From: Erythrobacter sp. HL-111
GTDB lineage: Bacteria > Pseudomonadota > Alphaproteobacteria > Sphingomonadales > Sphingomonadaceae
Assembly (NCBI RefSeq): GCF_900105095.1
Contig: NZ_LT629743.1
Coordinates: 3,127,869 to 3,191,868 of the forward strand
DNA: 64,000 nucleotides
Direction: 5' to 3'
A program made the position numbers and the translations under genes. Shown one piece after another: positions 19,550-27,921 of this stretch. The notes under the pieces were generated by a model that searched no databases, was not told the DNA's origin, and saw nothing but the letters and a program-made list of their open reading frames with translations. How positions within the stretch are numbered: position 1 is the stretch's first letter; each line of letters begins with the position of its first letter.

Positions 19550-19577
19550 TGTGGATAAGGGTTAAGACGGTATCAAC
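19550..19577 (+). promoter_or_regulatory. DnaA box and CtrA-like site upstream of ftsZ
   Basis: TGTGGATAA at 19550-19558 is a perfect DnaA box (TTATCCACA) on the minus strand. Four bases later TTAA-N7-TCAAC at 19562-19577 is one base from the CtrA consensus TTAA-N7-TTAAC. Both lie 85-112 bases before the ftsZ ATG, in the 181-base gap after ftsA. In Caulobacter, DnaA promotes and CtrA represses ftsZ transcription. Their occurrence together here suggests similar cell-cycle control, which is inferred only. Confidence 0.55.
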
Positions 19578-19661
19578 CGCAAGTCACGATTGTGTCAGAG
19601 AATTGCAGGATAGCCCGTAAACTCCGCGGAAAACCGGAAAACGCGGCTGGAGGAAGAACTC

Positions 19662-21365
19662 ATGAGCATCAATATCGGACCCGCCGCTGACGAGGATCTC
19701 GCGCCGCGCATCACCGTGATCGGGGTCGGCGGGGCGGGCGGCAACGCGATCGCCAACATGATCGACGCCGAAATCGAGGGGGTCGATTTCATCGTCGCCA
19801 ATACGGATGCCCAGTCGCTCAGCAGTTCGCCGGCCGAACGGCGGATCCAGCTCGGGCCGGACATCACCGGCGGGCTCGGCGCGGGCGCCCGGCCCGAAGT
19901 CGGCAAGGCCGCGGCCGAGGAAACCGTGGCCGAGATCGAGGAGGCGCTCGAAGGCGTCAACATGTGCTTCATCGCCGCCGGCATGGGCGGCGGCACGGGC
20001 ACGGGCGCGGCCCCCGTCATCGCCGAGGCCGCGCGCCGCATGGGCGTGCTCACCGTGGGCGTCGTGACCAAGCCGTTCCTGTTCGAAGGCACGCGCCGGA
20101 TGCGCGCGGCGGAAGCGGGGATCGCCGAGCTGCAGAAGCACGTCGACACGCTGATCGTCATCCCCAACCAGAACCTGTTCCTCGTCGCCAAGGCGGAAAC
20201 CACCTTCAAGGAGGCCTTCCAGCTCGCCGACGAGGTGCTGCAGCAGGGCGTGCGCTCGATCACCGACCTCATGGTCATGCCCGGCCTCATCAATCTCGAC
20301 TTCGCCGACGTGCGTTCGGTGATGAGCGAGATGGGCAAGGCGATGATGGGCACGGGCGAGGGCGAGGGCGAGAACCGGGCGCTCGACGCGGCCCAGCAGG
20401 CGATCGCCAATCCGCTGCTCGACGGGGTCAGCATGGCGGGCGCCAAGGGCGTGATCATCTCGATCATCGGCGGCGAGGACATGAAGCTGCTCGAGGTCGA
20501 CGAGGCGGCGAACCACATCCGCGAACTGGTCGACGAGGACGCGAACATCATCTGGGGCAGCGCCTTCAATCCCGACCTCGACGGCAAGATCCGCGTCTCG
20601 GTCGTGGCCACCGGGATCGAGCCGGGCTCGGCCGCCTCGCAGGATCGTGGGCAAACGGGCGCGGCGCTCGCCACCGGGTTCGGCGGGGGCCGCGCGCCCA
20701 AGCGGCCGGTGCTCGAACTGCCGGACGAAAGCGAACTCGAAGCCCCGGTCGTCCCCGCACCCGCCCCGTCTCCCGCCGCTGCAACGGGCGCGCCGGCCGA
20801 CCGGGCCGACGAACCCGTGGCCAAGGCCGGCGAGGACCTGGCCGGGGACGATTATGGCGAGCCCTTCGACCTCACCGGGATGCAGGCGGGCGACGACATG
20901 GGCGAACCCGAGGGCGAGGACGTCGACGAGATCGTCGATCCCCTCGCCGGGCTGCGCGGGGCCGAGGACGACGACGCCTTCGACCTCACCGCCGATTACG
21001 TCGAATATTCCGACTCCGACGACCCGCAGGCCGGGGATAGCGGCAAGGACGGGCACGGCGACCTGCTCGCCGATGCGGACCGGCTGGCGGCGGCCGACCA
21101 GCCGGTCGCGCCGCGCCTCGGCGAACGACGCCGCGGCCTCCTCGGCGAAAGCGCGCCCGGCGGCACTGAAGGCGGCCCGGCCGGTCGCTCCGGCGGCGGG
21201 AGCGGCGGCGCGGGCGCCAGCGCGAGCGGCGCGGGCAGCACGCTGTTCGAACGGATGGCCAATCTGTCGCGCAGTTCGGCCCGGGACGACGACGAGGACG
21301 AGGACGACGACGATTCCACCGCTCTCAGCATCCCGCGCTTCATCACCAGCCAGAAGAACCAGTAA
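19662..21365 (+). CDS. ftsZ: Cell division GTPase FtsZ, long acidic linker
   Basis: FtsZ is the tubulin-like GTPase that forms the cytokinetic ring. The 567-residue product has the GTP-binding core starting at [17 protein letters not shown], the tubulin signature G109-G-G-T-G-T-G115, and the T7-loop region [12 protein letters not shown] near residue 212. After the core (about residue 320) comes an unusually long Gly/Ala/Asp-rich linker of about 230 residues, with an acidic [10 protein letters not shown] stretch near the end. The conserved FtsA-binding tail LSIPRF follows near residue 558. The ATG at 19662 is preceded by a strong GGAGGAAG ribosome-binding site. The core matches usual lengths; the linker is long, as in other alphaproteobacteria. 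Confidence 0.97.
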   Translation: MSINIGPAADEDLAPRITVIGVGGAGGNAIANMIDAEIEGVDFIVANTDAQSLSSSPAERRIQLGPDITGGLGAGARPEVGKAAAEETVAEIEEALEGVNMCFIAAGMGGGTGTGAAPVIAEAARRMGVLTVGVVTKPFLFEGTRRMRAAEAGIAELQKHVDTLIVIPNQNLFLVAKAETTFKEAFQLADEVLQQGVRSITDLMVMPGLINLDFADVRSVMSEMGKAMMGTGEGEGENRALDAAQQAIANPLLDGVSMAGAKGVIISIIGGEDMKLLEVDEAANHIRELVDEDANIIWGSAFNPDLDGKIRVSVVATGIEPGSAASQDRGQTGAALATGFGGGRAPKRPVLELPDESELEAPVVPAPAPSPAAATGAPADRADEPVAKAGEDLAGDDYGEPFDLTGMQAGDDMGEPEGEDVDEIVDPLAGLRGAEDDDAFDLTADYVEYSDSDDPQAGDSGKDGHGDLLADADRLAAADQPVAPRLGERRRGLLGESAPGGTEGGPAGRSGGGSGGAGASASGAGSTLFERMANLSRSSARDDDEDEDDDDSTALSIPRFITSQKNQ

Positions 21366-21481
21366 CGCGCGCGCCCGGCGCGGGTGCCTGCTCGTTTCGT
21401 CGGCTGCCGCATTCCGCCTGCCGCGCGCGGTCCCTTGCGGGTCTGGCGCGGCGGGGAGCGCGGGTTATCTCTGCCGCCACG

Positions 21482-22891
21482 ATGAAACCCTGTAACCTTC
21501 GCTTTCCGGCGCTCGCCGCCGTGGCCCTCCTCGCATCGCTTCCCGCCGCCGCGCAGGAGGTGACCGCCCGCGAGGTCGTGCAGCCGCTCCCCTCGGGCGA
21601 GGTCCAGCGTCTCAACCGCGCATTGATGGACCTTGCCCGGCGGCCCAAGAGCCTGGCCGCGCTGGTCGAGGCGGGGGATGCCTCTCTGGCGCTCGACGAT
21701 CTCGACGCGGCGATGGGCTTCTATGGCCGGGCCGACGATCTCGACCCGGCGAGCGCGCGGGTCAAGCTCGGGATCGCGGCGGTCTATCTGCGTTCGGGCC
21801 GCCCGGTCGAGGCGCTCGAGGCATTTGCCGCTGCCGAGGCGGCCGGCGCGAAGCCGCCGGAATTCGCCCGCGACCGGGGCCTCGCCTATGACCTCGTCGG
21901 CGACCACGAGGCGGCGCGCGCGGCCTACGAGATGGCGCTGGAGGTCGCCCCCGACGATCACGAAACGACCCGCCGCCTCGCGCTCAGCCACGCGATCGCG
22001 GGCAACCGCGCGGGCTTCGAGGACACGCTGCGCCCGCTGCTCGACCGGCGCGATCACGCCGCCTTTCGCACTCGTGCCTTCGGTCTCGCGATCCTCGGCG
22101 ACCAGGCGCGCGCGGCGGCGATAGTCGATGCGGTCATGCCACGCGACCTCGCGGGCCGGATCACGCCCTATCTCGCCTTCATGCCCCGCCTGACCCCGGC
22201 GCAGCAGGCCGCGGCGGCCAATCTCGGGATATTCCCGCGCGCCGCCGACATCGGGCGCGAGAACGCGCGGATCGCCAGTTTCGCGCGCGACGAGGAGGGC
22301 AGTTCCGGTTCCCCGCGCGGGGACGCGCGCATTGCGAATTCAACGCGCGAGGACGCGCGGGCGGCGCGCTTTGCTCGCGAGGACGAAGCGGGCCGCAGGC
22401 TTGAACCGGCGGGCGAACCGCTCGGCGCGCGTCCCGGCTTCGATCTCGCCTCGCCGTCCTCGTCGCCCGCGTCGCCCCCGTCGGCCCCGCCGCGCGTGGC
22501 GGAGGCGTTCACCGACCTCGCCGGCGGCGGACTTCCCGCCGGGACGAGCCGCGGCGACGCGGTCGATCTTTCCGCGATCGAGATCCCGCGCGAAAGGCCG
22601 CCCGCGCCGGAAAAGCCGGCGCATCCCAAGCGCGTGTGGGTGCAGGTCGCGACCGGGCAGGACCTGTCCGCGCTGCGGTTCGACTGGCGGCGCATCGCGC
22701 GCGCGGCGGACGGGGTGCTCGGCGGGTTCGAACCGCACACCGTCCGCTGGGGCCGGGCGAACCGCCTGCTCGCCGGGCCGGTCGAGGACGGTGCGAAGGC
22801 GCGCGAGATGGTCAACGCGCTCAAGGCGAAAGGGCTCGACAGCTTCACCTATACCAGCCCCGAAGGCACGGAAATCCGGCCGCTGGGCTGA
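21482..22891 (+). CDS. Secreted TPR and SPOR domain protein
   Basis: The 469-residue product has a signal peptide at residues 1-24 (MKPCNLRFPALAAVALLA, then AAAQ). TPR-like helices span about residues 50-190 (ALDDLDAAMGFYGRADDLDP, DHEAARAAYEMALEVAPDD). A charged, repetitive linker and a Ser/Pro stretch follow. A C-terminal SPOR-like domain starts at about residue 385 (KRVWVQVATGQDLSALRFDW). SPOR domains bind denuded septal glycan, so a periplasmic role at the division site fits its place just after ftsZ. It is separately transcribed by spacing (116 bases). The exact function is not known to me. Confidence 0.8.
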   Translation: MKPCNLRFPALAAVALLASLPAAAQEVTAREVVQPLPSGEVQRLNRALMDLARRPKSLAALVEAGDASLALDDLDAAMGFYGRADDLDPASARVKLGIAAVYLRSGRPVEALEAFAAAEAAGAKPPEFARDRGLAYDLVGDHEAARAAYEMALEVAPDDHETTRRLALSHAIAGNRAGFEDTLRPLLDRRDHAAFRTRAFGLAILGDQARAAAIVDAVMPRDLAGRITPYLAFMPRLTPAQQAAAANLGIFPRAADIGRENARIASFARDEEGSSGSPRGDARIANSTREDARAARFAREDEAGRRLEPAGEPLGARPGFDLASPSSSPASPPSAPPRVAEAFTDLAGGGLPAGTSRGDAVDLSAIEIPRERPPAPEKPAHPKRVWVQVATGQDLSALRFDWRRIARAADGVLGGFEPHTVRWGRANRLLAGPVEDGAKAREMVNALKAKGLDSFTYTSPEGTEIRPLG

Positions 22892-23036
22892 GTCGCACGC
22901 GCCCTGCCGCGACTGTCCCCGGCTTTCTGTTCACAGGCTTTGAACAGGCGAGATCGCTTCTCCCCAAGCCGGGCGGGAGAGTATGTTGCCAAGCGGTAAA
23001 GCCCATGTGCATTCCTTGCCGCGATGCAAAGCATGA

Positions 23037-23083
23037 TCCCCCAGCAGCCCGGCCCCCAGCCGCCCCTCCCCCAGCAGCCCGGC
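23037..23083 (+). repeat. Two 17-base direct repeats, 30-base period
   Basis: TCCCCCAGCAGCCCGGC occurs at 23037-23053 and again at 23067-23083, separated by a related C-rich stretch. It lies in the 212-base gap between the SPOR gene and the YbjN gene, just before the YbjN start codon. I see no known function. It may be a slippage-derived leader or, if translated, an upstream extension. Confidence 0.7.
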
Positions 23084-23103
23084 TCCCACCAGAAAGCCTG
23101 CCG

Positions 23104-23613
23104 ATGATGCCGCGCCGCGAACCCGCCCGGACGGGCGAAGACGACGCCGCCCCGCTCGACATGCTCGCCGCCCTGTTCGAGGCGCGCGGCTGGCCGTGCG
23201 AAATCGTCGGCGACGACGAGATGACGGGCGAAATCCAGGGCGCCTGGGCGAAATACCAGCTGCGCGCGATCTGGCGCAGCTGCGACAACGTGCTGCAGTT
23301 CCTGTGCCTGCCCGACATCCGCGTCGCCCGCGAAAAGCGCGGGGCGGCCTATGAACTGCTCAGCCTCGTCAACGAGCAGATGTGGCTCGGCCATTTCGAC
23401 ATCTGGTCGAACGGGGACATGCTGCTCTATCGCCACGGCGCGCTGCTGGGCGATGACGGGATGCTATCGCTCGACCAGGCGCAGGCGCTGGTCGAAAGCG
23501 CGATCGACGAATGCGACCGGTTCTATCCGGCCTTCCAGTTCGTGCTGTGGGGCGACAAGGCGCCGCGCGATGCGCTCGAGGCGGCGCTGGTGGACGCGGC
23601 GGGCGAGGCTTGA
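23104..23613 (+). CDS. YbjN domain-containing protein
   Basis: The 169-residue product matches the YbjN family, small cytoplasmic proteins with a type III secretion chaperone-like fold, by pattern. LDMLAALFEARGWPCEIVGD near residue 18 is followed by alternating strand/helix blocks and ALVESAIDECDRFYPAFQFV near the end. E. coli YbjN is linked to motility and stress regulation, but that role cannot be transferred here. Tandem ATGs at 23104 and 23107 are candidate starts; a longer open frame upstream is the shadow of the previous gene. The stop overlaps the TTG start of proC, suggesting coupling. Confidence 0.75.
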   Translation: MMPRREPARTGEDDAAPLDMLAALFEARGWPCEIVGDDEMTGEIQGAWAKYQLRAIWRSCDNVLQFLCLPDIRVAREKRGAAYELLSLVNEQMWLGHFDIWSNGDMLLYRHGALLGDDGMLSLDQAQALVESAIDECDRFYPAFQFVLWGDKAPRDALEAALVDAAGEA

Positions 23614-24410
23614 CCAGGCTGCTTCTGGTCGGCTGCGGCAACATGGCGGGCGCGATGCTCGCCGGCTGGCTCGCTGCGGGCGAGGACCCGGCGCGCTTCG
23701 CCGTGCTCGATCCGGCGCTCGATGCGGCCCCGGACGGGGTGGCCCTGTTCCGCGCGCCGGAGGAAGCCGCGGGGGCGGGGCACGACGCGATCCTGCTCGG
23801 GTTCAAGCCGCAGCAGCTGCGCAGCCTCGCCCCGACGCTCCAGCGCCTCGCCGGGCCGGATATCGCGGTCCATTCGCTGCTCGGCGGGATCACCCTGGCG
23901 CAGGTCGCCGCCGCTTTCCCGGCGGCGCGCGCCCGTGTCCGGGTCATGCCCAACCTCGCCGCGCGGATCGGCAAGTCGCCGGTGATCCTTGCCCAGCAGG
24001 GCCTCTCGCCGGGCGAGCGCGAGGAGGTGCAGGCGCTCTACGACCGGCTCGGGCTCGCCGTGTGGCAGGAGGACGAGGCGCGCTTCGACCTCGTCACCGC
24101 GCTCGCAGGGTCGGGCCCGGCCTTCGTCTATCGCTTCATCGATGCACTTGCCGGGGCGGCGGCCGATCTCGGGCTCGACGCGGAGGAGGCGATTCGGCTC
24201 GCGACGGTCATGGTCGAGGGCGCGGCGAGCCTTGCCGCCGGCTCCGATCTCGACCCCGGCGCTCTCGCCGACCGGGTGGCGAGCCCCGGCGGGATGACGC
24301 GCGAGGGGATGGACGTGCTCGACAAGGACGACGCCCTGCGCCGCCTGCTCGCCGAAACCCTGCGCGCGACGGCGGCAAAGGGCGCGGCGCTGGCGCGGGA
24401 AATCGGCTAG
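23610..24410 (+). CDS. proC: Pyrroline-5-carboxylate reductase
   Basis: ProC performs the last step of proline synthesis, NAD(P)H reduction of pyrroline-5-carboxylate. The 266-residue product opens with the Rossmann motif LLLVGCGNMAGAML. It has HSLLGGITL near residue 90 and VRVMPNLAARIGKS near residue 110. The C-terminal signature lies near residue 221-240 (DRVASPGGMTREGMDVLD). TTG at 23610, overlapping the YbjN stop (TTGA), is the likeliest start: the first in-frame ATG downstream would cut into the nucleotide-binding loop. ProB is encoded about 4 kb downstream; proA is not in the window. Confidence 0.9.
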   Translation: MTRLLLVGCGNMAGAMLAGWLAAGEDPARFAVLDPALDAAPDGVALFRAPEEAAGAGHDAILLGFKPQQLRSLAPTLQRLAGPDIAVHSLLGGITLAQVAAAFPAARARVRVMPNLAARIGKSPVILAQQGLSPGEREEVQALYDRLGLAVWQEDEARFDLVTALAGSGPAFVYRFIDALAGAAADLGLDAEEAIRLATVMVEGAASLAAGSDLDPGALADRVASPGGMTREGMDVLDKDDALRRLLAETLRATAAKGAALAREIG

Positions 24411-24475
24411 GCGGCGTCGTTCATCCAGGCGCAAGGCAAGGTTAATGACAGGCACCTGTCGGGCACCGGTTTCGC

Positions 24476-24504
24476 TTGAAAAGCGGGGGCGATGCCCCGA
24501 TATT
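24476..24504 (+). promoter_or_regulatory. Predicted promoter with dyad in spacer
   Basis: TTGAAA at 24476-24481 and GATATT at 24499-24504 are separated by exactly 17 bases, a good housekeeping sigma-factor promoter pair. The spacer holds a near-perfect inverted repeat (GGGGC-GAT-GCCCC, about 24486-24498). The next start codon is the BI-1-like gene at 24565. The layout resembles promoters whose spacer is bound by a regulator, but the dyad may be chance in GC-rich DNA. Confidence 0.5.
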
Positions 24505-24564
24505 GTCGGCACAGGGCGCGGAGCCTTTCGAAACCCGCGCCGCAATGGAGACAAGGGTTCCACG

Positions 24565-25308
24565 ATGGCTGATTGGAAGAACACGGAACGCACCGAGAGC
24601 CGCTTCGGCTCGGTGCCGCGCGCGGGCGGCGACGTCGCGGGCCGCGCGACCTACGATCAGGGCCTGCGCAAGCACATGCTCTCGATCTACAACTACATGG
24701 CCTCGGGCGTGCTGCTCACCGGCCTCGTCGCGCTGCTGGCTTCCGAAAGCGGGATCACCGCCGCGCTCGTGACGAGCCCGCTGTGGTTCGTCGTCGCGCT
24801 GGCGCCGCTCGGCTTCATCCTCGCGATGAGCTTCGGCCTGCACAAGATGAGCCAGTCGACGCTGCAGATCGTCTTCTGGTCGTTCGCGACCGTGATGGGC
24901 CTGTCGATGTCGACGATCTTCCTGCGCTTCACGAACGAATCGATCGCGCTGACGTTCTTCGCGACCGCCGGTGCCTTCGCCGGGCTGTCGCTGTGGGGCT
25001 ACACCACGAAGAAGGACCTGTCGGGCTTCGGCACGTTCCTCGTCATGGGCGTGGTCGGGCTGCTGGTCGCGATGGTGCTCAACTTCTTCCTGCAGTCGGG
25101 CACGCTCGCGTTCGTCATCAGCATCCTCGGCGTGCTGATCTTCGCCGGGCTCACCGCCTGGGACACGCAGCGGCTCAAGAACGAGTACCAGTACATCCGC
25201 GGCACGCAGATGGCCGGCAAGGCCGTGATCATGGGCGCGACGAGCCTCTATCTCGACTTCGTCAACATGTTCATGTTCCTGCTCAACTTCCTGGGTAACC
25301 GCGAATAA
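24565..25308 (+). CDS. Bax inhibitor-1/YccA family membrane protein
   Basis: The 247-residue product is an inner-membrane protein of the Bax inhibitor-1 (TMBIM/YccA-YbhL) family. After a 40-residue soluble N-terminus, about seven hydrophobic segments run from residue 43 to the end. The family-typical AGLTAWDTQRLKNEY motif lies near residue 195, where the acidic residue contributes to the proton/calcium gate in characterised relatives. In E. coli relatives act with FtsH or as putative calcium channels; its role here is unknown. ATG 24565 is chosen because upstream sequence in the frame is promoter-like. Two hairpins follow the gene, the second a good terminator. Confidence 0.88.
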   Translation: MADWKNTERTESRFGSVPRAGGDVAGRATYDQGLRKHMLSIYNYMASGVLLTGLVALLASESGITAALVTSPLWFVVALAPLGFILAMSFGLHKMSQSTLQIVFWSFATVMGLSMSTIFLRFTNESIALTFFATAGAFAGLSLWGYTTKKDLSGFGTFLVMGVVGLLVAMVLNFFLQSGTLAFVISILGVLIFAGLTAWDTQRLKNEYQYIRGTQMAGKAVIMGATSLYLDFVNMFMFLLNFLGNRE

Positions 25309-25321
25309 GGCGCGCCGGTGC

Positions 25322-25343
25322 GGGACGGGATGTTCCCCGTCCC
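25322..25343 (+). terminator. Hairpin after the BI-1-like gene
   Basis: GGGACGGG (25322-25329) pairs perfectly with CCCGTCCC (25336-25343) around a six-base loop, 14 bases after the stop codon. There is no T-run after it, so it may stabilise the 3' end or act in a factor-dependent way rather than as an intrinsic terminator. Confidence 0.5.
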
Positions 25344-25380
25344 GGTCCGGCAACCGCACCACGCTGGTGAAATCTTCGGC

Positions 25381-25418
25381 GCCCGGCCCCATTTTGGTGG
25401 GGTCGGGCGTTTGTTTTG
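25381..25418 (+). terminator. Rho-independent terminator
   Basis: GCCCGGCCCC (25381-25390) pairs with GGGGTCGGGC (25399-25408) with one G-T wobble and an eight-base loop. It is followed by the T-rich tail GTTTGTTTTGT. It ends transcription of the BI-1-like gene before the lipoprotein gene at 25511. The rest of the 25309-25510 gap shows nothing else convincing. Confidence 0.85.
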
Positions 25419-25510
25419 TCGGTCGGACCATCTAATGCTGAAAGCCTTCAGTCGGGGGCAATGTGGTCCGGGGCATGGTGCCAGGCCGCGAACCCCTTCG
25501 CGCAAGATGA

Positions 25511-26572
25511 ATGGACATGAGCTTGGCAGACCGCTTCGAGACCGCCCAGTCGGACAGCTTCCCCCGCGAGGCAGCGCCCGCTGCCGCCACCCCGCCCGGG
25601 CGCAGGACCGGCTTCGGGCTCAGGATCTTGACCGTGGCGGTGGCCGCCGGCGCGCTCGCCGCCTGCGCGACGCCGCCCCCGCCGCCCCCGCCTCCTCCGC
25701 CGCCCCCTCCGCCGCCCCCGCCGGTGGTCGAACAGACGCCCTATCGCCCGCTCCCCCCGGGCGGCGCGGCCTATGTCATGGAAATCCCGCCCAGGCGCGC
25801 GGACGGCACGCGCGACACCGTCAACGAAGACCTCACCGAAGACGAGCTCGTCTGGCATTTCCGTTCGGGCTGGAACGTCGCCGCGCTCAATTGCACGGCG
25901 GATCGCTACCAGCCGATCCTCGACGGCTACCGCGCCTTCATCGTCGATAACGAACGCGAGCTGAAGCGCGTCAACGACCGGCTGGAAAAGCGCTATCGCA
26001 GCGAGGCCAAGACCCGCCGCGAGGCGATGGTCGCGCGCGACGGCCAGACGACGATGGTCTACAATTTCTTCGCCCTGCCGCCCGCGCGCGCGGGGTTCTG
26101 CACGGCCGCGCTCGACATGGCCCAGCGCGCGATCGCCGATCCGCCGCAGGACGCGCTGCAATTCGCGCGCGACAATTTCGGGCGACTGCTCGATCCGTTC
26201 GAAACGTTCTTCACCGAATATGAGCGCTACCAGCGCGAATCGGCGGAATGGGACGCGAAATACGGCGAACTCTTCGGCCCTTCGCAGCCCGGCTGGGTCG
26301 CGGTGCAGAAGGCGCGCGAAAACGGCGTGCCGGTCCCGCGCGTCGGGGTCGGCGATCCTTCGCAGACCGTCGCCGAACCGGGCGGCGTGATGACCGTCAC
26401 CGATCCCGAGACGGGGGAGCGGGTCCCGGTCGTGCCGGTCGACGAACGCGTGCTCGCGCAGCCGGTGACGCAGCCGCTTCCGGCCGATGCGAACGAGCGC
26501 GAGCAGCGCGGCGGCGACGGCGAGTTCGAGGAACCGGCCGGGCCGACCGTTCCGGGCCTGCGCCTGCGCTGA
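25511..26572 (+). CDS. Lipoprotein with 17-residue polyproline run
   Basis: I do not recognise a family. The 353-residue product has about 36 polar residues, a hydrophobic stretch, and a lipobox-like LAAC at about residues 49-52 (LTVAVAAGALAAC). This is followed almost at once by 17 consecutive prolines. A predicted alpha-helical periplasmic domain runs from about residue 85 to 270 (ELVWHFRSGWNVAALNCTADRY is its most distinctive part), followed by a polar tail. The hydrophobic segment lies unusually far from the N-terminus for a lipoprotein; a later start such as ATG 25517 shortens this only slightly. The gene stands alone between a terminator and a tRNA. Confidence 0.7.
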   Translation: MDMSLADRFETAQSDSFPREAAPAAATPPGRRTGFGLRILTVAVAAGALAACATPPPPPPPPPPPPPPPPPVVEQTPYRPLPPGGAAYVMEIPPRRADGTRDTVNEDLTEDELVWHFRSGWNVAALNCTADRYQPILDGYRAFIVDNERELKRVNDRLEKRYRSEAKTRREAMVARDGQTTMVYNFFALPPARAGFCTAALDMAQRAIADPPQDALQFARDNFGRLLDPFETFFTEYERYQRESAEWDAKYGELFGPSQPGWVAVQKARENGVPVPRVGVGDPSQTVAEPGGVMTVTDPETGERVPVVPVDERVLAQPVTQPLPADANEREQRGGDGEFEEPAGPTVPGLRLR

Positions 26573-26695
26573 AAGCCGCCCCGGCGCGAAGGGTACCGCC
26601 CGCAAGATTGCCGTTGCAAGCGCCATGCCTTCACGCTAAGGCGCGCGCCTGCCCGCAACGGGGTGCGGATTTCGCCCCCGGCCAAGCACCTGAAC

Positions 26696-26771
<76 letters not shown>

Positions 26772-26850
26772 GGTGTCCCGGCTTTCCACCCGGACAGGTC
26801 CCGCGAAAACGGGGATCGCTTTTCCGCGGCGAACGGCATAGGTGCCGCCC

Positions 26851-27921
26851 ATGCATTTCCTCGACCAGGCCAAGATCTATTTGAAATCGGGTGCGGGCGG
26901 GCCGGGCGCGGTCAGTTTCCGGCGCGAGAAATACGTCGAATACGGCGGACCCGATGGCGGTGACGGCGGACGCGGCGGGGACATCGTGTTCGAGGCCGTG
27001 CCGGGGCTCAACACCCTCATCGACTTTCGCTATTCGCAGCATTTCAAGGCCGCGCGCGGCGGGCACGGCATGGGCAAGAACCGCACCGGGGCAAGCGCCA
27101 AGCCGCTGGTGATCAAGGTGCCGGTGGGCACGCAGGTCATCTCCGACGATTACGAGGAAGTCCTCGCCGATTTCACCGAGGTCGGCCAGCGCGTCACCCT
27201 GCTCGAAGGCGGCATGGGCGGGCGCGGCAACGCCTCCTACAAGACCGCCACCAACCGCGCGCCGCGCCAGCATCAGCCCGGCCTGCCGGGCGAGGAGATG
27301 TGGGTCTGGCTGCGGCTGAAACTGCTGGCGGATGTCGGCCTCGTCGGGCTTCCCAATGCGGGCAAGTCGACCTTCATCAACGCGGTGTCGAACGCCCGGG
27401 CCAAGGTCGGCGACTATGCCTTCACCACGCTCGTGCCCAAGCTCGGCGTCGTGCGCCACAAGGGCCGCGAATTCGTGCTGGCCGACATTCCCGGCCTGAT
27501 CGAGGGCGCGGCGGAGGGCGCGGGGATCGGCGACCGCTTCCTCGGCCATATCGAGCGCTGCCGGGTGCTGATCCACCTGATCGACATTTCCGGCACGGGC
27601 GAACAGGATCCGGCGAGCGCCATGCGGATCGTCGAGGAGGAGCTCGATGCCTATGGCGAGGGGCTGGCGGACAAGCCGCGCCTCGTCGCGCTCAACAAGC
27701 GCGATCTCGCCGATCCGGAACTCGTCGCGGGCTTTGCCGCGGAGCTGGTCGAGGCGGGGGCGGACAAGGTCTTCGCGGTCTCCGGCGCGACGGGCGAGGG
27801 GATCGAGCCGCTGCTCGACGCGGTGCTGTCCTACCTGCCGACCCGCACCTCGACCGAGACGAAGGCGGCCGAGGTCGACGACGGGGACGGGGAGGAACCG
27901 GACGAGTGGTCGCCGATCTGA
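26851..27921 (+). CDS. obgE: GTPase ObgE/CgtA
   Basis: Obg is a GTPase that binds the large ribosomal subunit and links ribosome assembly to growth and stress. The 356-residue product has the glycine-rich Obg fold ([20 protein letters not shown], then [11 protein letters not shown]) over about residues 1-155. The G domain follows, with P-loop GLPNAGKST near residue 166, DIPGLIEGA near residue 212 and NKRD near residue 282. The start ATG 26851 gives the standard [11 protein letters not shown]-terminus; a GTG nine bases upstream is in frame but less likely. The 3' end overlaps proB by 16 bases. Confidence 0.95.
   Translation: MHFLDQAKIYLKSGAGGPGAVSFRREKYVEYGGPDGGDGGRGGDIVFEAVPGLNTLIDFRYSQHFKAARGGHGMGKNRTGASAKPLVIKVPVGTQVISDDYEEVLADFTEVGQRVTLLEGGMGGRGNASYKTATNRAPRQHQPGLPGEEMWVWLRLKLLADVGLVGLPNAGKSTFINAVSNARAKVGDYAFTTLVPKLGVVRHKGREFVLADIPGLIEGAAEGAGIGDRFLGHIERCRVLIHLIDISGTGEQDPASAMRIVEEELDAYGEGLADKPRLVALNKRDLADPELVAGFAAELVEAGADKVFAVSGATGEGIEPLLDAVLSYLPTRTSTETKAAEVDDGDGEEPDEWSPI

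Noticed and set aside
24485..24500. GGGGC-N3-GCCCC as a terminator of proC
   Set aside because: There is no T-run and it sits exactly between good -35 and -10 elements, so a promoter-spacer dyad explains it better.
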